IMG/VR virus record: IMGVR_UViG_3300032462_001516
Location: 1 to 64,000 of that record
Strand: one strand, 5' to 3'
DNA: 64,000 bases
From: a virus
Shown here: positions 24,962 to 33,841 of the stretch, piece after piece
Layout of the letters: every line of letters starts with the position of its first letter
Position numbering within the stretch: position 1 is the stretch's first letter
Position numbers and translations under genes: made by a program
Notes under the pieces: model-generated
Told to the model about the DNA's origin: nothing
What the model saw: the letters and a program-made list of their open reading frames with translations, nothing else
Databases searched by the model: none

Positions 24962-26140
24962 TTACCGAGATATAATGCCGCTCAATCCTTCCAGGTCTTG
25001 ACGTTGCTGTTCCAGGTCTTGCAATAATTGATCGAAATCATGTCGCTGTATTGACTGCTCTTGGACCAATTGCTCTGTATAAGTGCGGATATTGTTAATC
25101 AAATCAATCATCTCGTCGCACTTCTTCTCCACTTCAGATAAAGGGAACTCTTCCCACTCAACAATCTTAGGCAACGGTCGCTCTTTTGGAGGTTTCTGCA
25201 CTTGCAGGATGCGATCTTTTTCATCGAGACTGGTAATGACTTCAAAAGAAGCATTACGTTGAATTGGGTCGTGCTTCTTGCCGTCAAATTGCCACGGCGT
25301 CGAGCCTTCTTTACAAACCTCAAATCGCTGGACGTTTTTGGGAGTTGTCTCTTCAAGAGTGATTTTGAATTCCCAAATTTCTTCAGTGGGTAATTCAATT
25401 AGTTTTTGTGTACGAGCTAGACTTTTAATGCCAGAACATTCATGAACAGCGTCTTCCCATATCGTCGGTTCAGACACAAAGAAAACTTGACCAAGAGGCT
25501 CTCGCATATCGACAATCCACAATGGACGGTGACGATTACGAAACAACCATAACATGCGACTGCCATTTTCTCTTCGTTCACCTACGGCGACCGCCATGTG
25601 TCCTTCGTTGATGAGACTAAAAATATCTCGAATGCCTGCTAATCTTTGCGGCAATTCGGCATCGCCAAAATCTTTCTTTAACTCTTTGGCTGAATAACTC
25701 TCACCAGATTCAAATATCCTAAGAAGGATTTCTGAATCGCATTGAGTTTGCAAACCGTATTTTTGTTTCAGAGAATGATATTCACAATCATCAACACGAC
25801 CATTGTGAATCAAACCTATTGATTTGTCCTGGCTGGTAAATGGGTGATTGTTTTGATTTGCACTTGGCTCACCAACACCTTTTGAAGCACCACGAGCATG
25901 AATCAACAAGAGATTGGGATTGTGTTTGGATACTAATTTCCAAACATCCTTCTTGATGAAATGGCTAGATTTGCCCGGTTCTTTGTGATAGAGAACATTG
26001 CCGTTAACGCCGCTCTCCGTACCCCAATAACCAGCAGCATCGACGCCCCGACATTCGCTCTTCTCAAATAATTTGGTTATCAGTTGATAGGTAAGAACTG
26101 GCTTCTTTGATTCGCCTATGTAACCGGCAATTCCACACAT
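24962..26140 (-). CDS. class II glutamine amidotransferase
   Basis: 392 residues. The start is set at 26140 so that the catalytic Cys is residue 2 (M-C-G-I-A-G-Y-I-G), as in N-terminal-nucleophile amidotransferases, with GAGG upstream. Further family marks: C-R-G-V-D-A-A-G-Y, H-A-R-G-A-S, H-N-G-R-V-D-D and C-D-S-E-I-L-L. There is no synthase or isomerase domain. The C-terminal 100 residues are charged and Gln-rich coiled coil. It could supply ammonia to a separate partner, for example in nucleotide or surface modification. Confidence 0.85.
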   Translation of the reverse strand: MCGIAGYIGESKKPVLTYQLITKLFEKSECRGVDAAGYWGTESGVNGNVLYHKEPGKSSHFIKKDVWKLVSKHNPNLLLIHARGASKGVGEPSANQNNHPFTSQDKSIGLIHNGRVDDCEYHSLKQKYGLQTQCDSEILLRIFESGESYSAKELKKDFGDAELPQRLAGIRDIFSLINEGHMAVAVGERRENGSRMLWLFRNRHRPLWIVDMREPLGQVFFVSEPTIWEDAVHECSGIKSLARTQKLIELPTEEIWEFKITLEETTPKNVQRFEVCKEGSTPWQFDGKKHDPIQRNASFEVITSLDEKDRILQVQKPPKERPLPKIVEWEEFPLSEVEKKCDEMIDLINNIRTYTEQLVQEQSIQRHDFDQLLQDLEQQRQDLEGLSGIISR

Positions 26141-26154
26141 TAGCATCCTCGTTC

Positions 26155-26673
26155 TTAGAAACCATCCATAGGGCCAGGATTGCCCGCCAATGGCGGCGTA
26201 GCCAAACTTCCTGTACCTCCTGGTGGAGCTACAGGGCCAGCCTTATCAATTGTAGCTGATTGTGGCGGCGGGGCAGATTGATCTGGTTTGTCTGTGCCTT
26301 TATCATCTTCTTCTGGTGCCGTGTCTGTTGTGGCCAACTTATGAATTGGCACTCCCAGATTAGCGACAAGTTTTTCAAGAGATGTAGCACATCCAGCAAT
26401 AGTTCCAGGTAGATCATCTTTTTCCTCGATTGATTTCATCAAGGCAACGCCAACTTTTTGTAGCGTTAAAAGATGTTTTTTTTCTTCCCTGGGCCAATTA
26501 CTGTGTAAAATCCGGCGAATTTGATTGACGATACGCTCTGAGAACCGAGTTAAATCTCTAGTTCCCATATTATTGGCGTCATCACGCAGTTCTTGCGCAG
26601 CGGTCAATATATCGCCGACTTTTTGGCCGAGATAGGCTTGGGACTCGTTAAGTAAAAATTGTTTGAACCTCAT
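26155..26673 (-). CDS. putative packaged internal protein with M-x-F-K N-terminus
   Basis: 172 residues. It starts M-R-F-K-Q-F-L-L-N-E-S. The L-N-E fits the L/I-x-E cleavage rule of T4 prohead protease, and the N-terminus resembles the capsid-targeting sequence of T4 internal proteins. A helical middle is followed by a Pro/Gly-rich tail. A late-type promoter lies 4 nt before the ATG. The family is otherwise unknown. Confidence 0.65.
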   Translation of the reverse strand: MRFKQFLLNESQAYLGQKVGDILTAAQELRDDANNMGTRDLTRFSERIVNQIRRILHSNWPREEKKHLLTLQKVGVALMKSIEEKDDLPGTIAGCATSLEKLVANLGVPIHKLATTDTAPEEDDKGTDKPDQSAPPPQSATIDKAGPVAPPGGTGSLATPPLAGNPGPMDGF

Positions 26674-26677
26674 GCTC

Positions 26678-26685
26678 TATTTAGA
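26678..26685 (-). promoter_or_regulatory. T4-late-type promoter
   Basis: TCTAAATA on the - strand differs by one base from TATAAATA and is followed by GAGC and the ATG. Confidence 0.65.
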
Positions 26686-26711
26686 GAACGTATTCACATA
26701 ATTTCTCCAAT

Positions 26712-28364
26712 TCACTGAGACTCTACAGGATTCTCTGGTTGAAGTTTCAATCCTCTGTGCTGAATTGCCGCTGTAATCAGCCCTTTGAACAAAGGAGCGG
26801 CGTTCATCAACCTGCTTTTGAATTCAGGGTGAGCCTGAGTTCCAATGAAATAAGGGTGAATATTACGATCCAACTCCATAACTTCAATAAGTCCAGTTTC
26901 CGGGTTTCGCCCACTAATTCTAAATCCCCGTTTAGCATATTGTTCAGAAAATTCCGGGTTTACCTCATATCGGTGGCGATGTCGTTCGCTAATCAATGGC
27001 TTGCCATAGACTTCGGACGCAATGCTATCCTTGGTCAATTCACACTCATACGAACCCAATCGCATATTGGCTGATTTCTTATTCAGCTTTTCTTGCCCCT
27101 CAACAAAGTGAATGACCGGATATGGAGTTTCCTTATTGAATTCAAGGCTATTAGCTCCATCTAAATCACATTCATTCCGAGCAAATTCAATTACAGCACA
27201 CTGTAGTCCCAGGCAAATGCCCAAAAATGGAATCTTCTTCTCACGAACGTACTGAATGGCTTTGATTTTACCTTCAGTACCTCGATTATCGAATCCACCA
27301 GGAACAATAATGCCATCCAAGCCCTCAAAATGCTTGTGGATGCCTCGCAAGTCTTTGTATTTCTCCAATTCATCAGCTTTGATCCACTTGATGTTAACAC
27401 GAACATCATTGGCAATACCAGCATGAAGAAGGGATTCCTTCAAAGACATATACGCTTCATCACAATTGTCGTATTTGCCAAATACGCCGATCTCAATGGC
27501 GGGCATGTGGTTGGAGACGTATTTTTCTACAACTTCACGATATTTGTGAATTCTACAAGCACTCCGATTCAATCGGAAAAGGTCAACGAAAAGATCGTCA
27601 ACGTGCCGGTCGTAGAATTCAAGTGGAACCTGATAAATGCTCTGTACGTCTGGAGCATCAAATATACACTCCCGTTTGACGTTGGTGAGCATCGAGACTT
27701 TGGCCAACAGCTTCTCAGGGATCGCACGATCTACACGACAGAAAATCACGTCGGGTTGCAGGCCATGCCGCTGAAGCTCTTTAACGCTGTTCTGGAGGGG
27801 CTTTGTTTTGAATTCTTTTATCGTATTCACCCACAGAATAGGTGCGACCATAGCGATCAACACATCGTCTTTGAACTTCTGCTTGAATTGTCGCATAGCT
27901 TCAAAGAAGGCAAAGCTCTCACTATCGCCAACGGTGCCGCCAATCTCAACAATAACAACGTCTTTATCTTTGCCCAAATCCACGAGGCGTTGCTGGATTT
28001 TATCTGTCAAATGCGGAATAAGCTGGATGGTTTGACCAAGATATTTGCCAGCTTCTTGTTCCTCGATCAATTCCTTGTGCAAAGTCCCTGACGTGCAAAT
28101 GTTCATCTTGTTGACATTGATGCCAGCAATTCGCTCATAGTGTCCGAGATCAAGGTCGGTTTCCGTGCCATCATCGCAAAGGAAACACTCCCCGTGTTCA
28201 CGGGGAGCCAAAATTCCCGCATTTGTGTTCAAATACGGGTCGAATTTGACGAGGGTGATGTTGTGACCACGGAACTTCAGCAAAAGCCCGACGCTCGCTG
28301 CCGAGACGCCCTTGCCAGTACCAGAAATCACACCACCGACCACTATAAGGTACTTAGCTGACAT
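26712..28364 (-). CDS. pyrG: CTP synthase
   Basis: 550 residues, close to the bacterial 540-550. The start at 28364 follows AAGGAG. The N-terminal synthetase domain has G-G-V-I-S-G-T-G-K-G-V and G-T-V-G-D-S-E-S. The C-terminal glutaminase has F-L-G-I-C-L-G-L-Q (nucleophile Cys) and Q-A-H-P-E-F. The first motif is G-G-V-I-S-G-T-G-K-G, where bacteria have G-G-V-V-S-x-L-G-K-G. It makes CTP from UTP and glutamine, raising the dCTP supply together with the reductase upstream. Confidence 0.95.
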   Translation of the reverse strand: MSAKYLIVVGGVISGTGKGVSAASVGLLLKFRGHNITLVKFDPYLNTNAGILAPREHGECFLCDDGTETDLDLGHYERIAGINVNKMNICTSGTLHKELIEEQEAGKYLGQTIQLIPHLTDKIQQRLVDLGKDKDVVIVEIGGTVGDSESFAFFEAMRQFKQKFKDDVLIAMVAPILWVNTIKEFKTKPLQNSVKELQRHGLQPDVIFCRVDRAIPEKLLAKVSMLTNVKRECIFDAPDVQSIYQVPLEFYDRHVDDLFVDLFRLNRSACRIHKYREVVEKYVSNHMPAIEIGVFGKYDNCDEAYMSLKESLLHAGIANDVRVNIKWIKADELEKYKDLRGIHKHFEGLDGIIVPGGFDNRGTEGKIKAIQYVREKKIPFLGICLGLQCAVIEFARNECDLDGANSLEFNKETPYPVIHFVEGQEKLNKKSANMRLGSYECELTKDSIASEVYGKPLISERHRHRYEVNPEFSEQYAKRGFRISGRNPETGLIEVMELDRNIHPYFIGTQAHPEFKSRLMNAAPLFKGLITAAIQHRGLKLQPENPVESQ

Positions 28365-28402
28365 TGACTCTCCTTTGGTAATTCCAAACAATATTTTCAA
28401 GC

Positions 28403-28467
28403 AAGCCCTGCTTTCACCTAAGAGCGAGCACCCGACCTCTTTAGGATCGGGGTAGTTGACAGGGCTT
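28403..28467 (-). ncRNA. pseudoknotted RNA element in the pyrG leader
   Basis: On the - strand an 8-bp outer stem (AAGCCCTG / CAGGGCTT) encloses a 7-bp stem (CCCGATC / GGTCGGG). The loop CTAAAGA of that stem can pair with CTCTTAGG downstream. The inner stem has a G-U pair on the - strand but a C-A mismatch on the + strand, so it works as RNA only in the pyrG direction. It lies in the 175-nt gap between the reductase stop and the pyrG start. No known riboswitch is recognised. Confidence 0.55.
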
Positions 28468-28539
28468 ATTCTTTATGCACTCTGGAGTGTTCGTCGTAGT
28501 GGGTCGATCAGGACCGGAACTTTATCCGATCTCACAAAA

Positions 28540-30813
28540 TCATATTGAGCAAGCTCCACCGGCACAAGCAATTGTGTCCATCGGCTTGGTTTCGTCGGTT
28601 TCTTCGATCATCAAAGAATAATCTACGTCTTTGTATTCTCTCTGCAAATCTTGCCAGAGCTTCCAATTGTGGACTTCTTTGAGGCAATATGTCATATGAC
28701 GTGAATCACCCTCGAAATATCGGTTGGCAAACTGCACTGCACGACGAACAAAATCCTTCTTTGCCTCCCAAGAAGCATGAGCAATTTTGTGGGCATGATG
28801 TTCTTGCATATGTTCATAATTGATGACATCACCCACCAATTCGGCTTCTGGAGACTTGGGTTCAACCAAGGGATCGCCATAACCTAATACGGTTTCGCAA
28901 GCTACCCAGAGGTTATCATCAAATGCACGCAATCCATGAACAATTAAACCACTGGCAAACAAACTGCCTTCGCCATACATCTGAACGATTTCACGGGCAG
29001 TATGAACGGTAGTGAAGGGGGCTTGGGGATAATCCAAATCGCCTGATTGCGGAAGCAATGCGATGCCTGCAAAGAATCTACGATTGTCGAAAATATAATC
29101 AGTGACAGCATCCCATTCATCGGGACGTACATTGATCGTATTGGATACGTTATGAGTGAGCCACGGTTGAGTACAAAGTTCAGGACGTGTGCCAGCCATA
29201 ACCCAATTTGCCTGTGTACTCTTGACGTGTTCCAGGAGCTTCAAAGCAGACAATTGGTTCTTGGTCTTTGCACCATCAGGAACTTCTACACAGAACGTAA
29301 TGACCTCATCGGTCTTATTGGCGCTCCATACAGATTTCTCAACAGCAATCCCATTTCGCTCTTTGAAGAACTGCAAAGGAGCTTCCATATAGTTGCCCTG
29401 AATACGACGAAAATAACGCTTGGCATGATGCGGGTGAATACCGCTGGCACTGCCAAGAATACAGCTAGTCGTTCCGGCTGGCTTTACGCATGTTGCACGG
29501 GCGGCTGGGTTGATTCCAATCTGCTTGGCCATCCACTCATTCGTATCAAGAATGAGCTTTGCCATTTCCTGTTGATTTTCCTCATCGAAAATAATATCAG
29601 GATTATCCATCATACCCGTAATGCTGACGCCCAATAGAGCTTCTCGTTCCACAATCTCCTTGGATGTTTGTCCAAGATATTCAAAGTTTGTATACGATGC
29701 TTGAAGAGTGCCAATAATGGCTGCGGCTTTGGCCGCAATAGCAAAATCTTCTTTGCTCTTGATCTTGCGACCATTGATTTCGCAAAGATTGCACATCTGC
29801 CAACCTGAAATGCCAGTCTTCCAATGAACCGGCCACATGCCAATTTCAACACATGGGTTCACAACAAGGTCGGGATGATCGGCAAATACGAATCCAGGTT
29901 CTCCGAATTCTTTTACATCCTTCATTGCCTCTTCAAATTGCTCTTTAGTGGTTTCGCCACGAATGAGCAACATAGAGTTGTTGGACCTTGCTCTCTGAGG
30001 ATTTTCCGTAAACCAATTACCAGTCTTGGCTTTACGCATATCCATATCGTCTACCGAGAACAAACAAATGGTAGCCGACCGTCGAACGCCACCACTCAAA
30101 ACGGCATCGCTGATGTGCATAACAATATCGTATGCGTCAATAGACCGCAGGCGTTTGAACCTCTTGCAGCGATCATCCATGAGCTTACAAATAATCTCTA
30201 GTGAACGACGTAATGGTTCTGGTCCTGGGGCCTTGCCAACTCCCGATGCCAATACAGCACCGGCTGGGCGAATGTGTGAAAAATCAAAGGTCACATCACA
30301 GCCATACCATTCCGAAAATTCTTCATGGGGCATGTATGTTGCCAACAAGATACCCAAAGCATCAGACCATCCCTCAATTGAGTCAGGAATGATATACTTT
30401 CGCTTTTTGTGAACCTGTCCGCTTGTACGACTTTCATGGAAATCAGGTAGCTTTCCAATATGGTGATGTTGCACAGAAAAACCTGTGCCGCAACCGCATA
30501 ATAAAAGCCAGAATGTTTCTTGGAAAAAACGCACTCGGTCGCAATATGAGACACAGCAGTTGTACATGCGGGCATTTTTTTGTTCAATTGACTTGCCGCC
30601 AAATTGGAGCGCCCGTTGTGAGCCTAGCACTAATTTTTGCTTAACTTTATCGAATGCCCATTCAATGTCCGAAATCATGTGCGGGAACTTACGAATGTGC
30701 ATTTGCATCACTCGATCAACCGCCTCATTCCAAATCTCTCTTCTTTTTTCTTTCTGATTAAATCGAGCATATCTGCTGACGTAAGTGTATTCCTGTAAAG
30801 CCTTTATAGACAT
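28540..30813 (-). CDS. nrdJ: adenosylcobalamin-dependent ribonucleotide reductase (class II)
   Basis: 757 residues, with GAGGAA before the ATG. It resembles the monomeric Lactobacillus-type B12-dependent triphosphate reductase: N-C-C-V-S-Y, L-L-L-C-G-C-G-T-G-F-S-V-Q, S-G-G-V-R-R-S-A-T-I, N-P-C-V-E-I near residue 315, P-A-G-T-T-S, and a C-terminal C-A-G-G-A-C redox pair. It reduces ribonucleotides without oxygen and depends on host cobalamin. A promoter with an operator-like palindrome lies upstream. Confidence 0.93.
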   Translation of the reverse strand: MSIKALQEYTYVSRYARFNQKEKRREIWNEAVDRVMQMHIRKFPHMISDIEWAFDKVKQKLVLGSQRALQFGGKSIEQKNARMYNCCVSYCDRVRFFQETFWLLLCGCGTGFSVQHHHIGKLPDFHESRTSGQVHKKRKYIIPDSIEGWSDALGILLATYMPHEEFSEWYGCDVTFDFSHIRPAGAVLASGVGKAPGPEPLRRSLEIICKLMDDRCKRFKRLRSIDAYDIVMHISDAVLSGGVRRSATICLFSVDDMDMRKAKTGNWFTENPQRARSNNSMLLIRGETTKEQFEEAMKDVKEFGEPGFVFADHPDLVVNPCVEIGMWPVHWKTGISGWQMCNLCEINGRKIKSKEDFAIAAKAAAIIGTLQASYTNFEYLGQTSKEIVEREALLGVSITGMMDNPDIIFDEENQQEMAKLILDTNEWMAKQIGINPAARATCVKPAGTTSCILGSASGIHPHHAKRYFRRIQGNYMEAPLQFFKERNGIAVEKSVWSANKTDEVITFCVEVPDGAKTKNQLSALKLLEHVKSTQANWVMAGTRPELCTQPWLTHNVSNTINVRPDEWDAVTDYIFDNRRFFAGIALLPQSGDLDYPQAPFTTVHTAREIVQMYGEGSLFASGLIVHGLRAFDDNLWVACETVLGYGDPLVEPKSPEAELVGDVINYEHMQEHHAHKIAHASWEAKKDFVRRAVQFANRYFEGDSRHMTYCLKEVHNWKLWQDLQREYKDVDYSLMIEETDETKPMDTIACAGGACSI

Positions 30814-30895
30814 TTTTCCTCTTTTCCTTCTGCCAAATATTGTTTGGTCTTGTTTGCTGGGAAGGTAGCTAGTTGTTATGAGCTGAATTTTTTGA

Positions 30896-30945
30896 CTATT
30901 ATTGTCGGGGGTTACAATAATAGCTTTTAAGGCATTTTATGGCAA
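30896..30945 (-). promoter_or_regulatory. nrdJ promoter with operator-like palindrome
   Basis: On the - strand: TTGCCA at 30945-30940, a 17-nt spacer, TATTAT at 30922-30917. A perfect 10-bp inverted repeat (CTATTATTGT / ACAATAATAG, 30896-30923, 8-nt spacer) covers the -10 and the expected start. It is not the NrdR box pattern I know. The rest of the 212-nt gap before the gp46 gene holds no gene. Confidence 0.65.
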
Positions 30946-31025
30946 GCCATAAGTCGCTCTGAAAGTAACTTATATCGTGCAAAAACGTGCAAAAACCTTT
31001 CGCACGAACACATAAATGGTCTTCT

Positions 31026-33062
31026 TCATTCTTGAGACAATTTAGTATATCCACCTTCATGAACCATTCTGATAACGTCTGATCCTTCGAGCATTCGCAT
31101 AAGGTCTGGATCATGAGTCGTGACAAACACTTGCTTGTCTTCGGCCAACTCACAGATCATATTGTAAATGCCTTGGACACCCAAAGGATCGACATTGGTG
31201 CTGACTTCATCTAAGAAGACAATAGACGGGATGGAACCGGAGCTAACGGTCATGACGTGTGCGAAAGATTGGCTCACAGCAAGATTGAGACGCCGACGTT
31301 GCCCTGTAGACATAGCATGATATACATAAGGATCGCCATCCACTGGATTACGTTCAATTTTTTCGTTCAACTCATTATCGAACTTGAGCGTGATCTTATT
31401 GTCGATAAGGAACTGAAGCCAATAATTGATACGGCTGTTAAGCTCTGGAATAATCCCATCCACAACCCATTTGCGAATACCATGTTCGCCGAGGCCAGCA
31501 ATCCAATAATCAAAATATGGCAATTCAGCTTCGAGAGCTTTTACCTCGACTTCTTTATTGGCCACATTGAGAGTGACGTTATCAAGTTCCACTTTATCGT
31601 TGTCGATAAAGTCTTGATATGGCGAGCGACCTGCCAACTCTGTTTTTTTGCTTTCAACCGAATTCTTGATTTGAGAAATCTCTTGTTCCAAAAGAGCTTC
31701 AGCACTATCCGCTTTTGGTTCACGCACCTTAGAGGCGGCAACCAGATCATTTCTCAATGTTCTGAGTTGGGAATCAATTGAACCAATCTTTGTCACAACC
31801 TGACCGATCATGGTTGTGACTTTTCCCTGTCGCAGCTTCAGATCATCAGTTTTAACGGCAATCTCTTTGCCTCCCGTCATGGCCGTCTGAATATCAAGAT
31901 TGATCTCATTGATTTCTAATTTAAGACCATTCACATATTCAAGGATATTTTCCTCTTCAACAACACTGCGGCATTTTCCGCAGCGGGTGCCGGGCTTATT
32001 GGATTCCAAATCAGCAATCTCAAATTCTTTTTTCTTCCGATCAGCCAACTTAACTCTCGCAGTCGCAGAAAACTCTTCATACTGCTTGGTAAGTCCCTGA
32101 GCCTCTAATTTCAATTCCGCTTCTTTGTCTTTCACCAACTGAAGTTTCTTCTCCAGATCAGCCTTAGAAACCTCCAAAGGAGGAATCGAATCATTGATAG
32201 AGGTAATCTTGACCTGAGCCTCTTGGTATGCCAGGAGTGCAGCGCCAGTATCAGTAGAGGCTAATTCTTGTCTCTTGGTTAGAATGGATTTCTCAAGAAC
32301 AACGATCTCATTTTTCTTCGTGAGTTGCCAATCAACATGCTTCTTTTCAGTCAACAAAAGACGACGATTGGCATCATCCTTAATGGACAATAGAAGGTTG
32401 TATTCTTTTGCTTTCGAGTCGATATTCTGTTTAATCACCTTCCGCAACTCTTTGGCGTTTTCATGCCACTCTCGATAGTCGCCCAATGAAAGCAGATTTT
32501 CTACGATCTCTTTCTTTTGAGGATTATCACACTCCAAGAAGCACAATCGCTGATCGTCTGTGAATATGCACATATTCACAAAAGCGTCATAAGACAAACC
32601 GATGACACTTTCAATCTTCTTTTGAGTAGTCTGCATTGTGCCTTGAGTAATCTCTGTGGTCTTGTCCCAGATGGCATCTGGGCTTTCCCACAATCTCAAG
32701 CTGTTTCCGTCTTTGCGATCCAACCGTGTACGAACAACACGGTAATCGCCAAAGATAAGTTCAACTTTGCAGTCTTTACCTACAAGGTTGTGAACGACAT
32801 CATTGACTTTCAATTTTTGTTTTACGGTTTTGCCAAAAAGACCATAAACAATAATCTCTTGCAATGAGCTTTTGCCTGTTCCATTACTGGAAATCTTGGT
32901 TTCATCAGATTGTTCACTTGATGAATCAATTGCCTTAGCATCTCGATTCTCGCCACGAATCAAAATGATATTGCCGTATTTCTCCAATGGAAGTTGGATA
33001 CCTACGGGACCGAAGGGCAAAAAGTTCCACGCCGCAATGTGTTTGAAGGTTAGATTTATCAT
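31026..33062 (-). CDS. recombination nuclease subunit, SbcC/Rad50-like (gp46-like)
   Basis: 678 residues. The ATPase head is split: Walker A S-N-G-T-G-K-S-S near residue 60 and Walker B F-L-D-E-V-S-T-N-V-D near residue 630. Two long coiled coils flank a zinc hook C-G-K-C at about residue 355. Q-R-R-R-L-N-L-A-V precedes the signature region. With the gp47-like protein it forms the end-processing nuclease for phage recombination-dependent replication. A promoter -10 ends 6 nt before the ATG. Confidence 0.92.
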   Translation of the reverse strand: MINLTFKHIAAWNFLPFGPVGIQLPLEKYGNIILIRGENRDAKAIDSSSEQSDETKISSNGTGKSSLQEIIVYGLFGKTVKQKLKVNDVVHNLVGKDCKVELIFGDYRVVRTRLDRKDGNSLRLWESPDAIWDKTTEITQGTMQTTQKKIESVIGLSYDAFVNMCIFTDDQRLCFLECDNPQKKEIVENLLSLGDYREWHENAKELRKVIKQNIDSKAKEYNLLLSIKDDANRRLLLTEKKHVDWQLTKKNEIVVLEKSILTKRQELASTDTGAALLAYQEAQVKITSINDSIPPLEVSKADLEKKLQLVKDKEAELKLEAQGLTKQYEEFSATARVKLADRKKKEFEIADLESNKPGTRCGKCRSVVEEENILEYVNGLKLEINEINLDIQTAMTGGKEIAVKTDDLKLRQGKVTTMIGQVVTKIGSIDSQLRTLRNDLVAASKVREPKADSAEALLEQEISQIKNSVESKKTELAGRSPYQDFIDNDKVELDNVTLNVANKEVEVKALEAELPYFDYWIAGLGEHGIRKWVVDGIIPELNSRINYWLQFLIDNKITLKFDNELNEKIERNPVDGDPYVYHAMSTGQRRRLNLAVSQSFAHVMTVSSGSIPSIVFLDEVSTNVDPLGVQGIYNMICELAEDKQVFVTTHDPDLMRMLEGSDVIRMVHEGGYTKLSQE

Positions 33063-33068
33063 GCGGGC

Positions 33069-33097
33069 AGTATAGAACTTCTCGCAATGTGCTGCAA
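33069..33097 (-). promoter_or_regulatory. sigma70-like promoter of the gp46 gene
   Basis: - strand TTGCAG, 17-nt spacer, TATACT, then GCCCGC and the ATG. The predicted start site coincides with the start codon. A perfect TATAAATA also occurs on this strand at 33124-33117, inside the 3' end of the upstream gene. Confidence 0.7.
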
Positions 33098-33105
33098 TAC
33101 GATTG

Positions 33106-33840
33106 TTATTTATTGTTATTTATATTGCTGTCAAGCACAGTCTTTGGCATCAACTTACGAAGAACGGCACTCTTTTTTCGATCAAGAGTTTGATATAGCT
33201 CTTTGTGCCGTTCCCAGAAGAAAATGTTTCTATTGTTAAGCATTCTCTTGATCTGTCCGGTAGGGTGAACCGTCTTTTGAATTTGACCCTTATAGGTCAA
33301 CTTGCCATCCACGTCTTTCAAATGCGGAATGTCAGTAAAGTTCCAAGTGTTGTCGGTCTTCACAAGAAACTTACCAAAGTGGTTAATCAAGCACTCATGA
33401 AAACTGCCTTTGTCATTCATGAAAGACATGATATTCAAAATATCCTGCACGCACATCCATTGATAAGACGGACCAACCAAAAAACCGTGACTACGATTAG
33501 AAGATACAACCAGATCATCTTTAGCTATCTTGAATATTTCGCTAATGTCATCCTGAAAGGAAACATCGGCATCCCAATAAGCAAATACAGCAGATTCTTT
33601 TTTGGCGAAGTTGGCAATTGCTCGCAATGTATCGGAACGTATATCTCCAAAAGAAATGCCAGTAAACAGCATCGCTCCGGTTTCAAGAATTTTACTTTTG
33701 GTGTTGGTCGAAAGACCAAACCCAACAATGACTATGCGTTCTGGATCGTGTTTGGCAATTTCTCGCAAGGAAACTAACCAAGATACACCCCACAAGTGCC
33801 AATACGCTTCGTCAAAACCAGTTACAACATAGTTTTTCAT
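33106..33840 (-). CDS. GT-A glycosyltransferase-like protein
   Basis: 244 residues. The start is placed at 33840 (M-K-N-Y-V-V-T-G-F-D-E-A-Y), with GGAG upstream and overlap with the gp47 stop. W-D-A-D-V-S-F near residue 107 is a DxD-type metal site after R-I-V-I-V-G-F-G. The order is GT-A like, and the C-terminal half is helical and basic. The frame ends in an Asn repeat (N-I-N-N-N-K) encoded by a GTTATT microsatellite. The target is unknown. Confidence 0.6.
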   Translation of the reverse strand: MKNYVVTGFDEAYWHLWGVSWLVSLREIAKHDPERIVIVGFGLSTNTKSKILETGAMLFTGISFGDIRSDTLRAIANFAKKESAVFAYWDADVSFQDDISEIFKIAKDDLVVSSNRSHGFLVGPSYQWMCVQDILNIMSFMNDKGSFHECLINHFGKFLVKTDNTWNFTDIPHLKDVDGKLTYKGQIQKTVHPTGQIKRMLNNRNIFFWERHKELYQTLDRKKSAVLRKLMPKTVLDSNINNNK

Positions 33841-33841
33841 A

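Noticed and set aside
28403-28467. Hammerhead ribozyme or cobalamin riboswitch
   Set aside because: The hammerhead core CTGATGA is missing and no B12-box-like sequence is visible. Only a generic pseudoknot can be supported.
30896-30923. NrdR-box repressor site at the reductase promoter
   Set aside because: The palindrome sequence does not resemble the NrdR consensus and only one copy is present.
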